From the NCBI GenBank assembly GCA_032718475.1, contig JAUCBJ010008400.1, positions 1 through 20,031 on the forward strand: a DNA stretch of 20,031 bases. The letters are read 5' to 3'. Positions 1 through 8,540 of this stretch are shown here, one piece after another. This DNA is from Nemertoderma westbladi. Lineage: Eukaryota > Xenacoelomorpha > Nemertodermatida > Nemertodermatidae. The stretch's first letter is position 1. Every line of letters begins with the position of its first letter. The notes beneath the pieces are model-generated. The model did no database searches. It was not told the DNA's origin and was given only the letters and a program-made list of their open reading frames with translations. The translations under genes were made by a program, and so were the position numbers.

Positions 1-30
1 TCTAGAAGACATTCTAATTTGGCGGGTTAA

Positions 31-770
31 ACTGCCAAAGGTCTGAAAGCGCGAACAGTGGCATTGAAATTGCTGGAAGAGCGATTTGGCAACAAAACGC
101 AAATAATTGCAGCACACATCGAACAATTACGTTTCATAGTAAAAGGACCATAAGAGAAATATATGACCATGGCAGGACACATTCTCGGGCATTGTTGGCA
201 ATGAATGTAAATATGAACGAATATCAAAGAGTAGTAATTACCGATGTGATTGCTGCACTACCAAAAGCAACTGCACTACAAATTATTAGGAGAAACGCGG
301 TAGATGATTTTGAATGGTTGCTGCAGCACATCAAAGAGTAGGCCCTACATTAATGCAGAGGAAATCTTTGCTAACACGGTTAAGCCATTAATTATTTGCG
401 TGGAAAAGCCTTCAGTGCAATACAATTATTCACCTGTGAGCAAAAGCAAACCTTTTTGTCCACCTTCAGCCGCATCTCTGGCAGTAACGACTGTACCTTA
501 ACAAGGTGGTAGTTTTAAACAAAACTCGCAATTGCAAGGGCATTCAAATACTCTCACTTCCATACGCCCTAATCCAACCTGTCATTTCTGTGGGCAGGTT
601 CACTATTCATCTTCTTGCCATGTTGTCATAGACGCTGCCAGGAGACGCGAAATTTTAAGTGAAAAAGGGAAATGCTATAGGTGTATAAATTGAGGACATA
701 CAGAATCGCAGTGCACATATTACAGGCCATGCAAAAATTGCAATAGCACAGCACACAACGCTGCGATTGT
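31..770 (+). pseudogene. BEL gag remnant: DUF1759-like region and zinc knuckles
   Basis: Frame 1 from about 31 encodes a DUF1759-like helix containing LEERFGNKTQIIAAHI and closes at a TAA at 151. The similarity resumes one frame over from 150 (EIYDHGRTHSRALLAMNV) up to a TAG at 339-341, and then moves to a third frame. A TAA at 499-501 interrupts the linker. Zinc knuckles follow from about 580: CHFCGQVHYSSSC, then CYRC..GH....C with a TGA inside it, then CKNCNSTAH. At about 768 one base appears to be missing, after which the frame is that of the next ORF. The normal role is packaging element RNA into particles. I give no start codon because the true beginning lies left of the window or has been destroyed. 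Confidence 0.8.
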
Positions 771-1235
771 CCAAATCAACGTAAATTAACACAATATTCC
801 AGATCTCCTGGAGCAGCGGGATCTCTTTTAGTGAAGTCTACTCCAAACGTAAGCACACAGCCATCCGTTGTGTCTGCCACCAACACAAATGGGACTTCCA
901 CGTCTTTGGTTGCACCTTGCTATAAAGAATCGTCCATGAATTACTCACTCCAGTATGCAACTATTAATGCCTTCAATTATAATGGGGGGTCTTTTAATAT
1001 CAACACATTATTTGACCCCAGTGCTCAACACACATTTATATTACGTGCAATTGCTGAGAAATACCAGCTTCCAGTTATTGGTGTAGACCAACCGCAAGTT
1101 CATGGCTTTGGCAACGAGAAACCAACATCAGAATGCTATGACGCGGTGAATATTCAATTACAATTACGCAATGGAGAAATTGGAACACTCACAGCGAGAG
1201 TTACTGACATAATATGTGGTCCAATTACTAACAAT
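771..1235 (+). pseudogene. BEL retropepsin-like (DUF1758) region, cut by the foldback element
   Basis: An open frame runs from the last zinc knuckle into a segment containing NTLFDPSAQHTFILRAIAEK. This aligns with the active-site turn of BEL aspartic proteases, normally LLDSGSQxSFI. Here the D-S/T-G triad reads D-P-S, so the protease would probably be dead. The frame continues through TLTARVTDIICGPITNN and then meets the 13-base duplication at 1223-1235. The matching sequence resumes at 1622 in the frame expected once the insert and one duplicate copy are discounted (386 bases). The first possible initiator at 831 is GTG, so this is an internal piece of a polyprotein rather than a separate gene. 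Confidence 0.78.
1223..1235 (+). repeat. Target-site duplication, left copy
   Basis: The 13-mer AATTACTAACAAT occurs here and again at 1609-1621, bracketing the foldback insert. Both copies are identical, and the BEL reading continues across them in frame, which supports a true target-site duplication. Confidence 0.85.
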
Positions 1236-1608
1236 AATAATAAGTGAATTGTTGTGGGGTGAGTGACGCGGTGTATTAAATATACAATGTAAATAAGACA
1301 ATATGATAATGCTCTCCATAGCGAAAAATATCAACCGGCCCTATTGGGGCTCGAACCCGGTACCTAGGTTTCAAACTTCTGGTTATCATCAGCCGGGTGA
1401 GTGTACTGAGCTACCAGACCAGATGAATATTTCGCTGTGGAGTGGGAGAACATATTTAGGCCAACTAATCACTCAATGATAATGGTTATCACGCTGATGA
1501 TAACCAGAAGTTTGAAACCTAGGTACCGGGTTCGAGCCCCAATAGGGCCGGTTGATATTTTTCGCTATGGAGAGCATTATCATATTGTCTTATTTACATT
1601 GTATATTT
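1236..1608 (-). mobile_element. Foldback/SINE-like insert with tRNA-like promoter boxes
   Basis: A 373-base insert lies between identical 13-base duplications. It contains 119-base arms at 1275-1393 and 1493-1611 that are exact reverse complements around a 99-base spacer. On the minus strand, TGGTAGCTCAGT (1416-1405) matches a tRNA A box and GGTTCGAGCCC (1357-1347) is a perfect B box. The tRNA-like unit is itself bounded by imperfect inverted repeats at 1314-1331 and 1427-1442 (CTCCAYAGCGAAA). Read on the minus strand, the insert ends in an (ATT)n-like tail at 1236-1242. These traits suggest a tRNA-derived SINE that has become palindromic, or a foldback MITE that captured a tRNA fragment. It has no coding capacity. 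The cloverleaf is poor, so it is not a functional tRNA gene. Confidence 0.72.
1275..1393 (+). repeat. Left arm of perfect 119-bp inverted repeat
   Basis: Base-by-base comparison with 1493-1611 gives an exact reverse complement over the full length. The arm contains the complement of the B box and the sequence CCGGCCCTATTGGGGC. The first mismatches are 1274/1612 outside and 1394/1492 inside. Confidence 0.93.
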
Positions 1609-1611
1609 AAT
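1493..1611 (-). repeat. Right arm of perfect 119-bp inverted repeat
   Basis: Exact reverse complement of 1275-1393. Its last three bases overlap the right target-site duplication, so the outermost symmetry partly uses host sequence. A small extra palindrome, TGGTTATCA...TGATAACCA, sits at 1483-1505, where spacer meets arm. Confidence 0.93.
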
Positions 1612-1621
1612 TACTAACAAT
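1609..1621 (+). repeat. Target-site duplication, right copy
   Basis: Identical to 1223-1235. BEL coding sequence continues directly from here. Confidence 0.85.
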
Positions 1622-2330
1622 GTACCAGCGTCAGTAATTAAACCAAGCAAAACCCTCCAGGAATTAGATTTGGCTGATTCAACCGTGTCACATCGAGATC
1701 TATTTAATATTGAACTATTAATAGGTGTAGAACAGTATTGGTCCTTGGTCTCAGGAACAATAATTCGTGGAGAAGATTCAGAGCCAATTGCCATAGATAG
1801 CAGAGTTGGCTGGTTGCTATCTGGACCATCCAACACAGAACAATTTAATGATACGCTAGTAATAAGAGATACAAACCTAAATCCAAAACAAGCAGCAAAC
1901 CTTTTAGTACAAGCAAGCTCAATAGGAAATAAATTAGAAAACTCTGACAAATCGTCAGAATCACAATTGATAATGCTTCTAAAATCGTTCTGGTCATTAG
2001 AATCTTTGGGAATAATCCCAAATGAAGATGACTCCAATGATGTCATCTCCGAAGTAATTTTCCGAGATGGATTATACATGGTTAAACTTCCATGGAAGAT
2101 GATCCCAAAGTTGTTACCAGACCACTATACTCGGTGTTACGTCCAGCTTCAATCGCTGCTGAGAAGGTTGACAAAATGGGGTCTTCTACAAAGTTACAAT
2201 TATGTGATCATGGAACACAAAAGGAACGGGTATATTGAGGAAGTTGATCACACGGTAGCAACCGATGCACCGACACACTATGTACCTCACCATGGTGTAC
2301 TTCTGGAGGGCAAGGCAACGACAAATTCAG
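1622..2330 (+). pseudogene. BEL polyprotein: end of protease region and connector to RT
   Basis: The frame is open from the right duplication to a TAG at 2354 and carries family landmarks: LFNIELLIGVEQYW and DSRVGWLLSGP (the end of the BEL protease/Peptidase_A17 region), then PHHGVLLEGKATT, which in relatives leads straight into the RT palm. The RT similarity continues in a different frame from about 2320 (FRVVINASA), so there is a frameshift between 2310 and 2325. The first apparent initiator at 1670 is TTG and is not meaningful, since this is the inside of a polyprotein. A 161-codon ORF on the other strand here is a shadow. Confidence 0.8.
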
Positions 2331-3020
2331 GGTCGTTATTAATGCAAGTGCCATAGACACTAAACTAGGTGCGTCCTTAAATGACCTTATATATAAAGGT
2401 GCAAATCTATTGCCATCATTGGCAAAAGTGTTAATGGGTTTTCGATTTCACCGTATTGCAATTGTAGCAGACATAAAAGCTGCATTTATGCAATGTGTCA
2501 TAGACAAATCTGATAGAGATATGCTGAGATTTCTATGGGGCAAGGACATAAATGAGGTAAATTGTTCTAACCCAAATATTCAAGCATATCGCTATACACG
2601 TGCCATGTTTGGCCTAACAACAAATCCGCATATTTTGTGCAAAATAATTGCTATACATTTAGATTCTAAATTAGAAAAAGCCAATGAAGCTGAAAATTTG
2701 GATTTAGCAAGTTTAGAATTTGAAAAAGAGGCATTAGGAAAATTGAAAGATGACATCTACGTAGACGATTTGATATCCGAGGCTCAGTGCATAAAGTCTG
2801 GTTTTCTATTTTATGAAAACACTAAGCGTATTATGTTATCCGGGGGATTTGAGATAAGAAAATGGTTAACAAATTCCCAAACATTACAAGAACAAATAGA
2901 CAAATTAGAAAAGCAACAAATTGTGTCATTGGATACCAACATGGTTCCCATTGTACACGAGGAAGACCAGACTTATGCAAAGAGTCGATAGGCTCATCAA
3001 ACATAAATCATTGTGAGAAC
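2320..3020 (+). pseudogene. BEL/Pao reverse transcriptase
   Basis: Three RT motifs are visible: IVADIKAAFMQCVI with the first catalytic Asp, YRYTRAMFGLTTNPHIL (usually ...PF.L..), and DDIYVDDLISEA with the YVDD box at 2758-2769. This would copy element RNA to cDNA inside the particle. The frame is open from about 2320 to a TAG at 2989-2991; the next similarity (about 2990-3098) shifts frame twice before the KSLLQITARIYDPLGLISPF block. All catalytic Asp codons survive, but the polyprotein is broken on both sides, so no enzyme would be made. Confidence 0.88.
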
Positions 3021-3637
3021 GGAACAATTACCAGAGGGTATTGGGACAGGTGTGGGATCGTAGCTCAGATATGTTGGGTAATAACCTCACTCATTTAAAA
3101 CAATTCGCAGATATTTTGACTCCAAAAAAAAATCTCTATTGCAAATTACTGCAAGGATATATGACCCTTTAGGTCTAATATCGCCATTTTCAGTTGCTCT
3201 GCAAATAGCGTATCGAAAATTGTCTCAGACGGATGTTAAATGGGATGCTCCTTTGCCGCATCCCTCCTTAGAACAATGGCCACACTGGATAGAAGGATTA
3301 GAAATATTAAATCAAGTAGTAGTTCCAAGGTGTATTTTTAGTCCTATTAATCCAAACAAATATGAGTTCAATATGTTCTCTGACGATAGTAAGAACATAT
3401 GCAGCAGCTGTTTACATTCGCATTATGAACATTGATGATTCAGTTACAACTCATTTATTAACCAGCAAGTCAAAAATAGCTCCACAGCAAGATCCTTCTA
3501 TACCATGGCTTGAGTTATTAGGTGGATTAGTTGGATCCAGACTTATATTGTTTGTATCAAATTCACTCCCCGCAAATATAAGGAAAAGTATCTCCAGGAT
3601 ATTCTGTTGGACAGATGCTTTAGATGTTTTGTATTGG
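3021..3637 (+). pseudogene. BEL RNase H-region, left part
   Basis: After a frameshift in the A run at 3124-3132 the sequence reads ARIYDPLGLISPFSVALQ, the highly conserved BEL connector behind RT, followed by W..PLP and W..WIEGLE. RNase H then starts with FNMFSDDS, and the frame changes again before TYAAAVYIR. It continues with IAPQQDPSIPWLELLGG and FCWTDALDVLYW and stops at 3637, where RTE sequence begins. The same RNase H segment appears again at 5280-5532 and continues there, so the domain was interrupted by the RTE insertion. Confidence 0.85.
3398..3637 (+). repeat. Left long direct repeat flanking the RTE insert (240 bp)
   Basis: This block of BEL RNase H sequence, from TATGCAGCAGCTG to GTTTTGTATTGG, recurs at 5280-5532. 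By eye the copies differ at one base (GGTGG against GGCGG) and in one short block just after TTTACATTCG, where the right copy is 13 bases longer. The left copy keeps the reading frame through that block, so it looks ancestral there. Confidence 0.92.
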
Positions 3638-5270
3638 GTGTTAAACTATTGGGTAAAACGTGTTGGGAAGTGGAAAAATCACTTCAGCAACTTGCTTGGG
3701 CAGCCACCAAACATCGAGGTCAGCCCTACAAGGAAAATATATGACAAGACACTACCTATAGAAACAGGGGACTTCACACCTGCCGAACTCCAAAGAAGCA
3801 TTAAAAGCATGTCCAATAATAAAGCGAGTGGATTAGATGAAATCCCAGTGGAGGTATGGAAAACCGGAGTGCTAAATAGACCATTATTGAATGTTTGCAA
3901 CCGGATGTTAAAAGGGGAAAAGCCACCAACAATTTGGACTAAAGGTCAACTAAAGCCCCTCCCCAAGAAAGGAGACCTCGGCATACCAACAAACTATCGT
4001 GGGATCTGTCTGCTTGTGGTAGCTGCCAAAATATACAATAAAATGATTCTATATAGGATTAGGCCTCACATAGAGAAACTACTGCGTAAGAGCCAAAACG
4101 GATTTCGACCAAGTAGATCAACAATAGCTCAGATACTTGCACTACGGAGACTGATTGAAGGAATTAAGTCAAAGAATCTTCCCGCAGTCATGACTTGTGG
4201 ACTTCGAGAAGGCATTCGACTCCATCCATAGAGGTAAAATGCTTGAAATCCTAAGAGCTTATGGAATACCAGAAGTAATTGTTGCTGGCATTAGATTGTT
4301 ATATTGTGACACAGAAGCGCAGGTACTCTCACCAGATGGTGAAACTGAGTTTTTCTCAATCCTGGCTGGTGTACTGCAAGGTGACGACACATTAGCACCA
4401 TTACTATTTGTAATTTTGCTGGATTACGCAATGAGGACGGCCACAAAGGGTGAAGATCTGGGATTCACACTTCAAGAATGCAGAAGTAGTAGATATCCAG
4501 CAACTACAGTCACAGACACCGACTTTGCGGATGACATCGCCCTGCTCTCTAATACGCTAGCAGATGCACAGCTTCTACTAAATAAAGTGGAGATGGCTGC
4601 TAAGGAGGTTGGATTGAATATAAATGCTACCAAGACCGATTTCATGACCTTTAATGTTGATGGAAACTTGACAACCATTGATAATAATCAACTAAGGAAG
4701 GTCGATGACTTCCAGTACCTTGGATCATGGATAGAGAGTAGCAAAAAGGACATAGAAGTTAGGAAAGCAAAGGCTTGGGTAGCTCTATCAAAAATGGATA
4801 CCATCTGGAAATCAGATCTCTCCAGGCACCTGAAGACTAAGTTCTTTCGAGCCACAGTGGAAAGTGTATTTTTATATGGGGGTGAGACCTCATGGACACT
4901 GACTAAATCGCTTGAACAACGAATTGATGGTTGCTACACAAGACTACTAAGGGCAGCCCTAAACATCAGCTGGAGACAACAAATGAGAAACGCCGAGCTT
5001 TATGGTACAATACCACCTGTATCAACCACCCTCCGTGAACGCAGATTAAGATTCAGTGGGCACTGCTGGCGAAGTAAAGACGAGGTCATACCAGATCTAC
5101 TTCTCCGGCAACCAACTCATGGAAAGCGTAGTCGTGGATGACCTGCCATAACATATATAGATCAACTTGAAAGGGATACTGAACTTGGGAGAAACGAAAT
5201 TGCAACAACTATGGAGAATCGGGAAGCCTGGAAGGATCTCATTTCCACTGTCCGAGTTCGCTCGACCTAG
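3638..5270 (+). pseudogene. RTE reverse transcriptase, broken ORF
   Basis: The first frame (to about 4190) has GDFTPAELQRSIKSMSNNKA, LPKKGDLGIPTNYRGICL and QNGFRPSRST. A frameshift near 4190-4200 moves to the frame with DFEKAFDSIHRGKML, the LQG box, TDTDFADDIALL (catalytic box 4524-4535) and the C-terminal CYTRLLRAALN and HCWRSK blocks. Three lesions are clear. The frameshift sits just before the first catalytic Asp motif. An extra Asp codon lies in the LQG box (LQGDDTLAP against the usual LQGDTLAP). A TGA at 5139-5141 stands where relatives have Arg (CGA), a typical CpG decay. Beyond it the frame stays open to the TAG at 5268-5270. The copy is inactive. Confidence 0.87.
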
Positions 5271-5279
5271 TAGTAGTAG
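5268..5279 (+). repeat. (TAG)4 tail of the RTE element
   Basis: Four TAG units end the element. The first unit is in frame with the RT ORF and serves as its stop codon, so this copy has essentially no separate 3' untranslated region. Confidence 0.75.
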
Positions 5280-5532
5280 TATGCAGCAGCTGTTTACATT
5301 CGATTTTTCGATACATTCGATTCACATTGATGATTCAGTTACAACTCATTTATTAACCAGCAAGTCAAAAATAGCTCCACAGCAAGATCCTTCTATACCA
5401 TGGCTTGAGTTATTAGGCGGATTAGTTGGATCCAGACTTATATTGTTTGTATCAAATTCACTCCCCGCAAATATAAGGAAAAGTATCTCCAGGATATTCT
5501 GTTGGACAGATGCTTTAGATGTTTTGTATTGG
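5280..5532 (+). repeat. Right long direct repeat flanking the RTE insert (253 bp)
   Basis: Second copy of the BEL RNase H block at 3398-3637. It runs on without a break into further BEL sequence (LAIPNTSEKQFVQNRVKEM), which shows this side is the original downstream continuation. The block after TTTACATTCG has been replaced or expanded with TTCGAT-like motifs and is out of frame. Confidence 0.92.
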
Positions 5533-5627
5533 CTTGCAATACCCAATACATCAGAGAAACAATTCGTGCAAAACCGAGTAAAGGAAATGCGACAAATTGC
5601 ATCTAATTGAGGAGCAATTTGGATGGC
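5533..5627 (+). pseudogene. BEL RNase H, right remnant
   Basis: The reading LAIPNTSEKQFVQNRVKEMRQ continues the RNase H domain (relatives: W...FVANRV.EI) and meets a TGA at 5608-5610. Recognisable similarity is lost at the 13-base T run at 5629-5641. The BEL integrase and 3' LTR that should follow are missing. Confidence 0.75.
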
Positions 5628-5641
5628 ATTTTTTTTTTTTT

Positions 5642-6578
5642 AGTTCTGTACAGTTCAGTACAGTTCTAGGCTAAAGCCTGAAAGCTACATAGGCCTAGGC
5701 TTATACTGCATACTGCAGTACTGCCATAGCCCTAGGCTTATGAGCCTAAACCGTTCACATCCGCCGTACGGCAATCGGGAATTGGCAACTACTACACTGA
5801 CCGGTCATGCAGTAGGTTGGAGTTGCACCAAGAGGGGGTAGTAATATCATACCCAGAGGGAGCGGCCTGGAAAGCCGACTCAAAATAAAAGAACTCCACC
5901 CCACACCCGATAGTAGATCGGGTTCCAGCGGAATTGAAGCGCACTCGAAGGTGATGCTATCTTCTCACTGGGAAGATAGCATGGGGGGGGGGGGTGTGAG
6001 CGGATTCAATTCCGCCTCACTATCCCCATAAAGTTGGGAAGTGGCGCCCCTTTTTTCAGCAATATTGGAGATACGAGATTCATAACAATCAATCTCGTAT
6101 CACACCCAATAATGGGATAACCCAATCCCCAAAAGCCATACAAAGGGAGGTTAGAGGTTAAACCACCTCGAGAGGGCAGATAACCAACAGCGGGGGGGGG
6201 AAGCACTCCCACAGAGGTGAGAGGCGTGAAGTGGGTTATAAGCCAATGGGAGACCGGGAGAGCATCCGCTAGGTAATAAGGCCACAGTACCATAAGGGTG
6301 ATTAGATATATTATCAGTATATTTACATACCAGTTTTAGTTTACTCAGTCACTCAGTGCAGACCGGTGACATTTCGCACCGTCACTGTCACCATCAGTAC
6401 ACGTTACATTATATTATCAGTTATACTACCAATTTATATTCTGTCAACTGTGTTATCATATATTATCCGTTTATTCAATCTATAACAATATCAGAGCGTT
6501 AACAATAAACTATCTTTCTCAATTACACGGTGACGCGTAACTTAATAAACCGGTCGGGATCCCCTGATCCCATCACAC
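5642..6578 (+). other. Non-coding, hairpin-rich 5' region of the LINE
   Basis: I see no convincing gene in this stretch. It opens with CTAGGC-rich sequence (5642-5755), then a GC-rich block with four stem-loops between 5905 and 6101, G runs of 12 (5983-5994) and 9 (6192-6200), and AT-rich sequence up to the ORF1 remnant. Its position just before ORF1, on the same strand, suggests the 5' untranslated region of the LINE. The left boundary with BEL is the T run at 5629-5641. A 95-codon minus-strand ORF at 6006-6293 has no recognisable domain and I leave it out. Confidence 0.5.
5905..6101 (+). other. Cluster of four stem-loops in LINE 5' region
   Basis: Exact complementary arms pair at 5905-5911/5917-5923 (ACCCGAT), 5928-5937/6006-6015 (GCGGAATTGA), 5954-5964/5972-5982 (ATGCTATCTTC) and 6070-6080/6091-6101 (GATACGAGATT). 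The third stem is nested inside the second. Such density suggests a folded RNA in the leader of the LINE transcript, with a role in translation start, protein binding or self-cleavage. The pairing is seen; the function is inference. Confidence 0.55.
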
Positions 6579-7574
6579 AGTGAGAGACTTAAAGATATTG
6601 AGAAGGGATTTTCTGCCCAGATAGATAATATAGCTGATCTCATTGGTAGTCTGCGCAGGCCTGACGACGATGGGAGGCCTCATGTTTCCAGACCGACAGT
6701 GACACGTACCGGTACCGGTATGGGTACCAGTTGGGACAGGCGGGCCCATTACAGCCAGACCGGCCGTCTGCTGTTCCTATTATTGGCGGCGCCAATGAGT
6801 CTGAGGTTTCGGTGCTCCTAAGTTACCCTCCAATGCTAGGTCGATCATCCCAGGTGGTGCCTAATGTTGGCCCAACTAATTCATCGAACAGGGCAACTGT
6901 TAATTCGGGATACACCAGAAAGAACTATGTGGCTGCAGTGCGCGGGCAGCAGCCCGCACATGGTCGGCCGAGTCATGGCAAACCGTACCGGTATTTCTAA
7001 TTACTGGTCTCCGCTGGTAACGCCTATGCAATCCCCTCGGGTGTTGAGCGATAGGGGTAGTGTTAAGAGGACAAGGCCTAATTCGCCTAACTTGGCTCCA
7101 AGGGATACCGGTAATGTCTTTAGTGGCTCTGGGTATACGGAAGTTGTGAATAAACCGAGGCGTCGCAATCGGGAGTTTATTGTTGGAACCAAAAAGAGTT
7201 AGTGGAGGGAAAAAAAAGTTGGTGGAGCGGCAGATGACGACCAGCCTTCTTCCAAAAAGACAGGCTTGCGTGCGGCACCGGCGGATGTATTTGTGTTTCG
7301 GTTATCGCCCGATACAACCGCTCAGGACATCGTGGATTGCCTTGAGACACAGGGAGTTCAGATCCCTCTATCATATGTAAAGAGGATTTCGCACCCAGAT
7401 GCCAACTCTGCAAGCTTTCGGGTGTCGTTTATGGCTAAGAGTGTGGAGAAAGCTCTTTCGTCGGAGACATGGCCCTCTGGCGTTTGCGTACGCAAATGGG
7501 TACATAACAGGAGCATCAACACAACTGGTCGTTTTAATGGCGGGCAGTCACGTAACGTAATCGAGGAGGCCTAA
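6579..7574 (+). pseudogene. LINE ORF1 remnant with RRM-like C-terminus
   Basis: One frame opens with SERLKDIEKGFSAQIDNIAD, a short coiled-coil-like segment. Similarity then appears to pass to a second frame (about 6731-7000, containing YTRKNYVAAVRGQ) and back to the first at about 6990-7010. A TAG at 7200-7202 interrupts it. The C-terminal part, ADVFVFRLSPDTTAQDIVD...ASFRVSFM...WPSGVCVRKW, matches the RRM-like domain that ends ORF1 proteins of many CR1-type elements (pattern: F..RLSPDTT...D, ..ASF.V, WP.G..V). Such proteins bind element RNA. The frame stops with TAA at 7572-7574, and the next ORF starts about 165 bases on. Confidence 0.65.
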
Positions 7575-7738
7575 TGCAAACTATTTTACTCAACGCATGA
7601 ATGATTAGTATAGAACATCAATTTTTTTTTCTCTACAAACTTTATAAAGGAAGATTTTCCTTTATATATTTTCTATCCATAACTTTATTTATATATTATT
7701 ATTATATAATAGTACCGATCGTTAACAGTATTTCATCA

Positions 7739-8540
7739 ATGTGTTCTAATCCGAATTTAACCATTATATCCTACAATTCGACCGGTTTTGGGTTGGATAA
7801 GATTGATTTGATTGATTCTCTTGTAAATAGTGCAGATATTGTTTGCTTACAGGAACATTTTCTTTTGGAGTCATGTTGTAATAATAAGCTAAAGCAGTTT
7901 TTTCCTGATTGCCATTTCAGCGCAGTACCAGCCACTTACTTAAATGGTGAGGGCAATAGTAGAGGTAGGCCCAGTGGGGGATTGTGTATTATATGGAAGA
8001 AATCAATTAGTAAATACGTATCCGTGGTTACAAACGGTTCTAGTAATTCTAGGCTGCAGGCGATTGAACTAAAAATTAAATTTCCTCAGTCTGAGTCTAG
8101 TTTATTGTTGTTAAACTCCTATTTCCCGGTGGATGAGCGTTTATCTACTTTGGCATCTGATGAGTTACCTTTGTTACTAAATAGTATTGAGTCACTTATT
8201 TCTAATTCTAGCTGTGCAAATGTACTGCTTGGTGGTGATTTAAATTATGATTTTAGTCGGAACAACATTCATGTAAATCTAATTAGAGAGTTTATTGAAT
8301 CTAAATTGTTTAACGTGCTGTGGGATATACAACCGATCGATTATACATTATGTCTCATGCCAATGGTGTTGTTTATAAATCTACGTTAGACCATTTTATT
8401 CTTAGCGACCGGTTGTCTCAGGGAAATTTTGAATCAGATGTAATTCATTTGGGTAACAACCTTTCAGCGCATTCTCCTATTTATTTTAAAATACCTATTA
8501 GTGCATTGGACTTGACTGTGCAAAACACATCGAAACCAAT
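7739..8540 (+). pseudogene. LINE AP-type endonuclease domain of ORF2
   Basis: I place the start at the ATG at 7739 because the domain begins right after it (NLTIISYNSTGFG) while upstream codons are low-complexity. The catalytic Asn of ISYN, Glu of CLQEH and the Asp/Asn pair of GGDLNYDF are present. A frameshift near 8330-8345 moves the reading to the frame with SHANGVVYKSTLDHFILS. The final SDH motif, which supplies a catalytic Asp and His, reads SAHSPI here. The Asp-to-Ala change would inactivate the nuclease even without the frameshift. The enzyme would normally nick the target DNA to prime reverse transcription. Confidence 0.85.

Larger units (their letters stand above)
3638..5279 (+). mobile_element. 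5'-truncated RTE-type non-LTR retrotransposon
   Basis: RT-coding sequence of the RTE type starts abruptly at 3638 with no endonuclease before it, as expected for a 5'-truncated copy. It ends in four TAG units at 5268-5279; short tandem-repeat tails are typical of RTE elements. BEL sequence lies on both sides and overlaps by a long duplication. The element is on the same strand as BEL. The truncation point, tail and flanking repeats together argue for insertion by target-primed reverse transcription, though the duplication is far longer than usual. Confidence 0.85.
1..5627 (+). mobile_element. Decayed BEL/Pao LTR retrotransposon, internal part, split by two insertions
   Basis: The stretch carries BEL/Pao domains in canonical order on one strand: DUF1759-type gag, zinc knuckles, a DUF1758-type retropepsin region, a connecting region, reverse transcriptase with YVDD, and RNase H. 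RNase H sequence resumes at 5533 after an RTE insertion and fades at about 5627, just before a 13-base T run. No LTR, primer-binding site or integrase is visible; the left end lies outside the window and the right end is lost. At least seven frameshifts or stops show that it is inactive. BEL/Pao elements occur only in animals, which is the best clue to the host. The domain order and motifs are seen directly; the clade assignment rests on resemblance to the family. Confidence 0.88.

Noticed and set aside
1340-1422. Functional tRNA gene on the minus strand
   Set aside because: A and B boxes are good but the stems, notably the D and anticodon arms, do not form a proper cloverleaf, and it lies in a mobile repeat.
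1594-2079. 161-codon minus-strand ORF
   Set aside because: It is antisense to the recognisable BEL polyprotein and starts in the foldback duplication; a shadow.
6006-6293. 95-codon minus-strand ORF in the LINE leader
   Set aside because: It overlaps the hairpin cluster, has no recognisable domain, and its composition reflects GC-rich repeats.
7601-7738. Upstream start of the endonuclease ORF at 7601
   Set aside because: The codons are T-rich low-complexity sequence; the conserved domain begins after the ATG at 7739.
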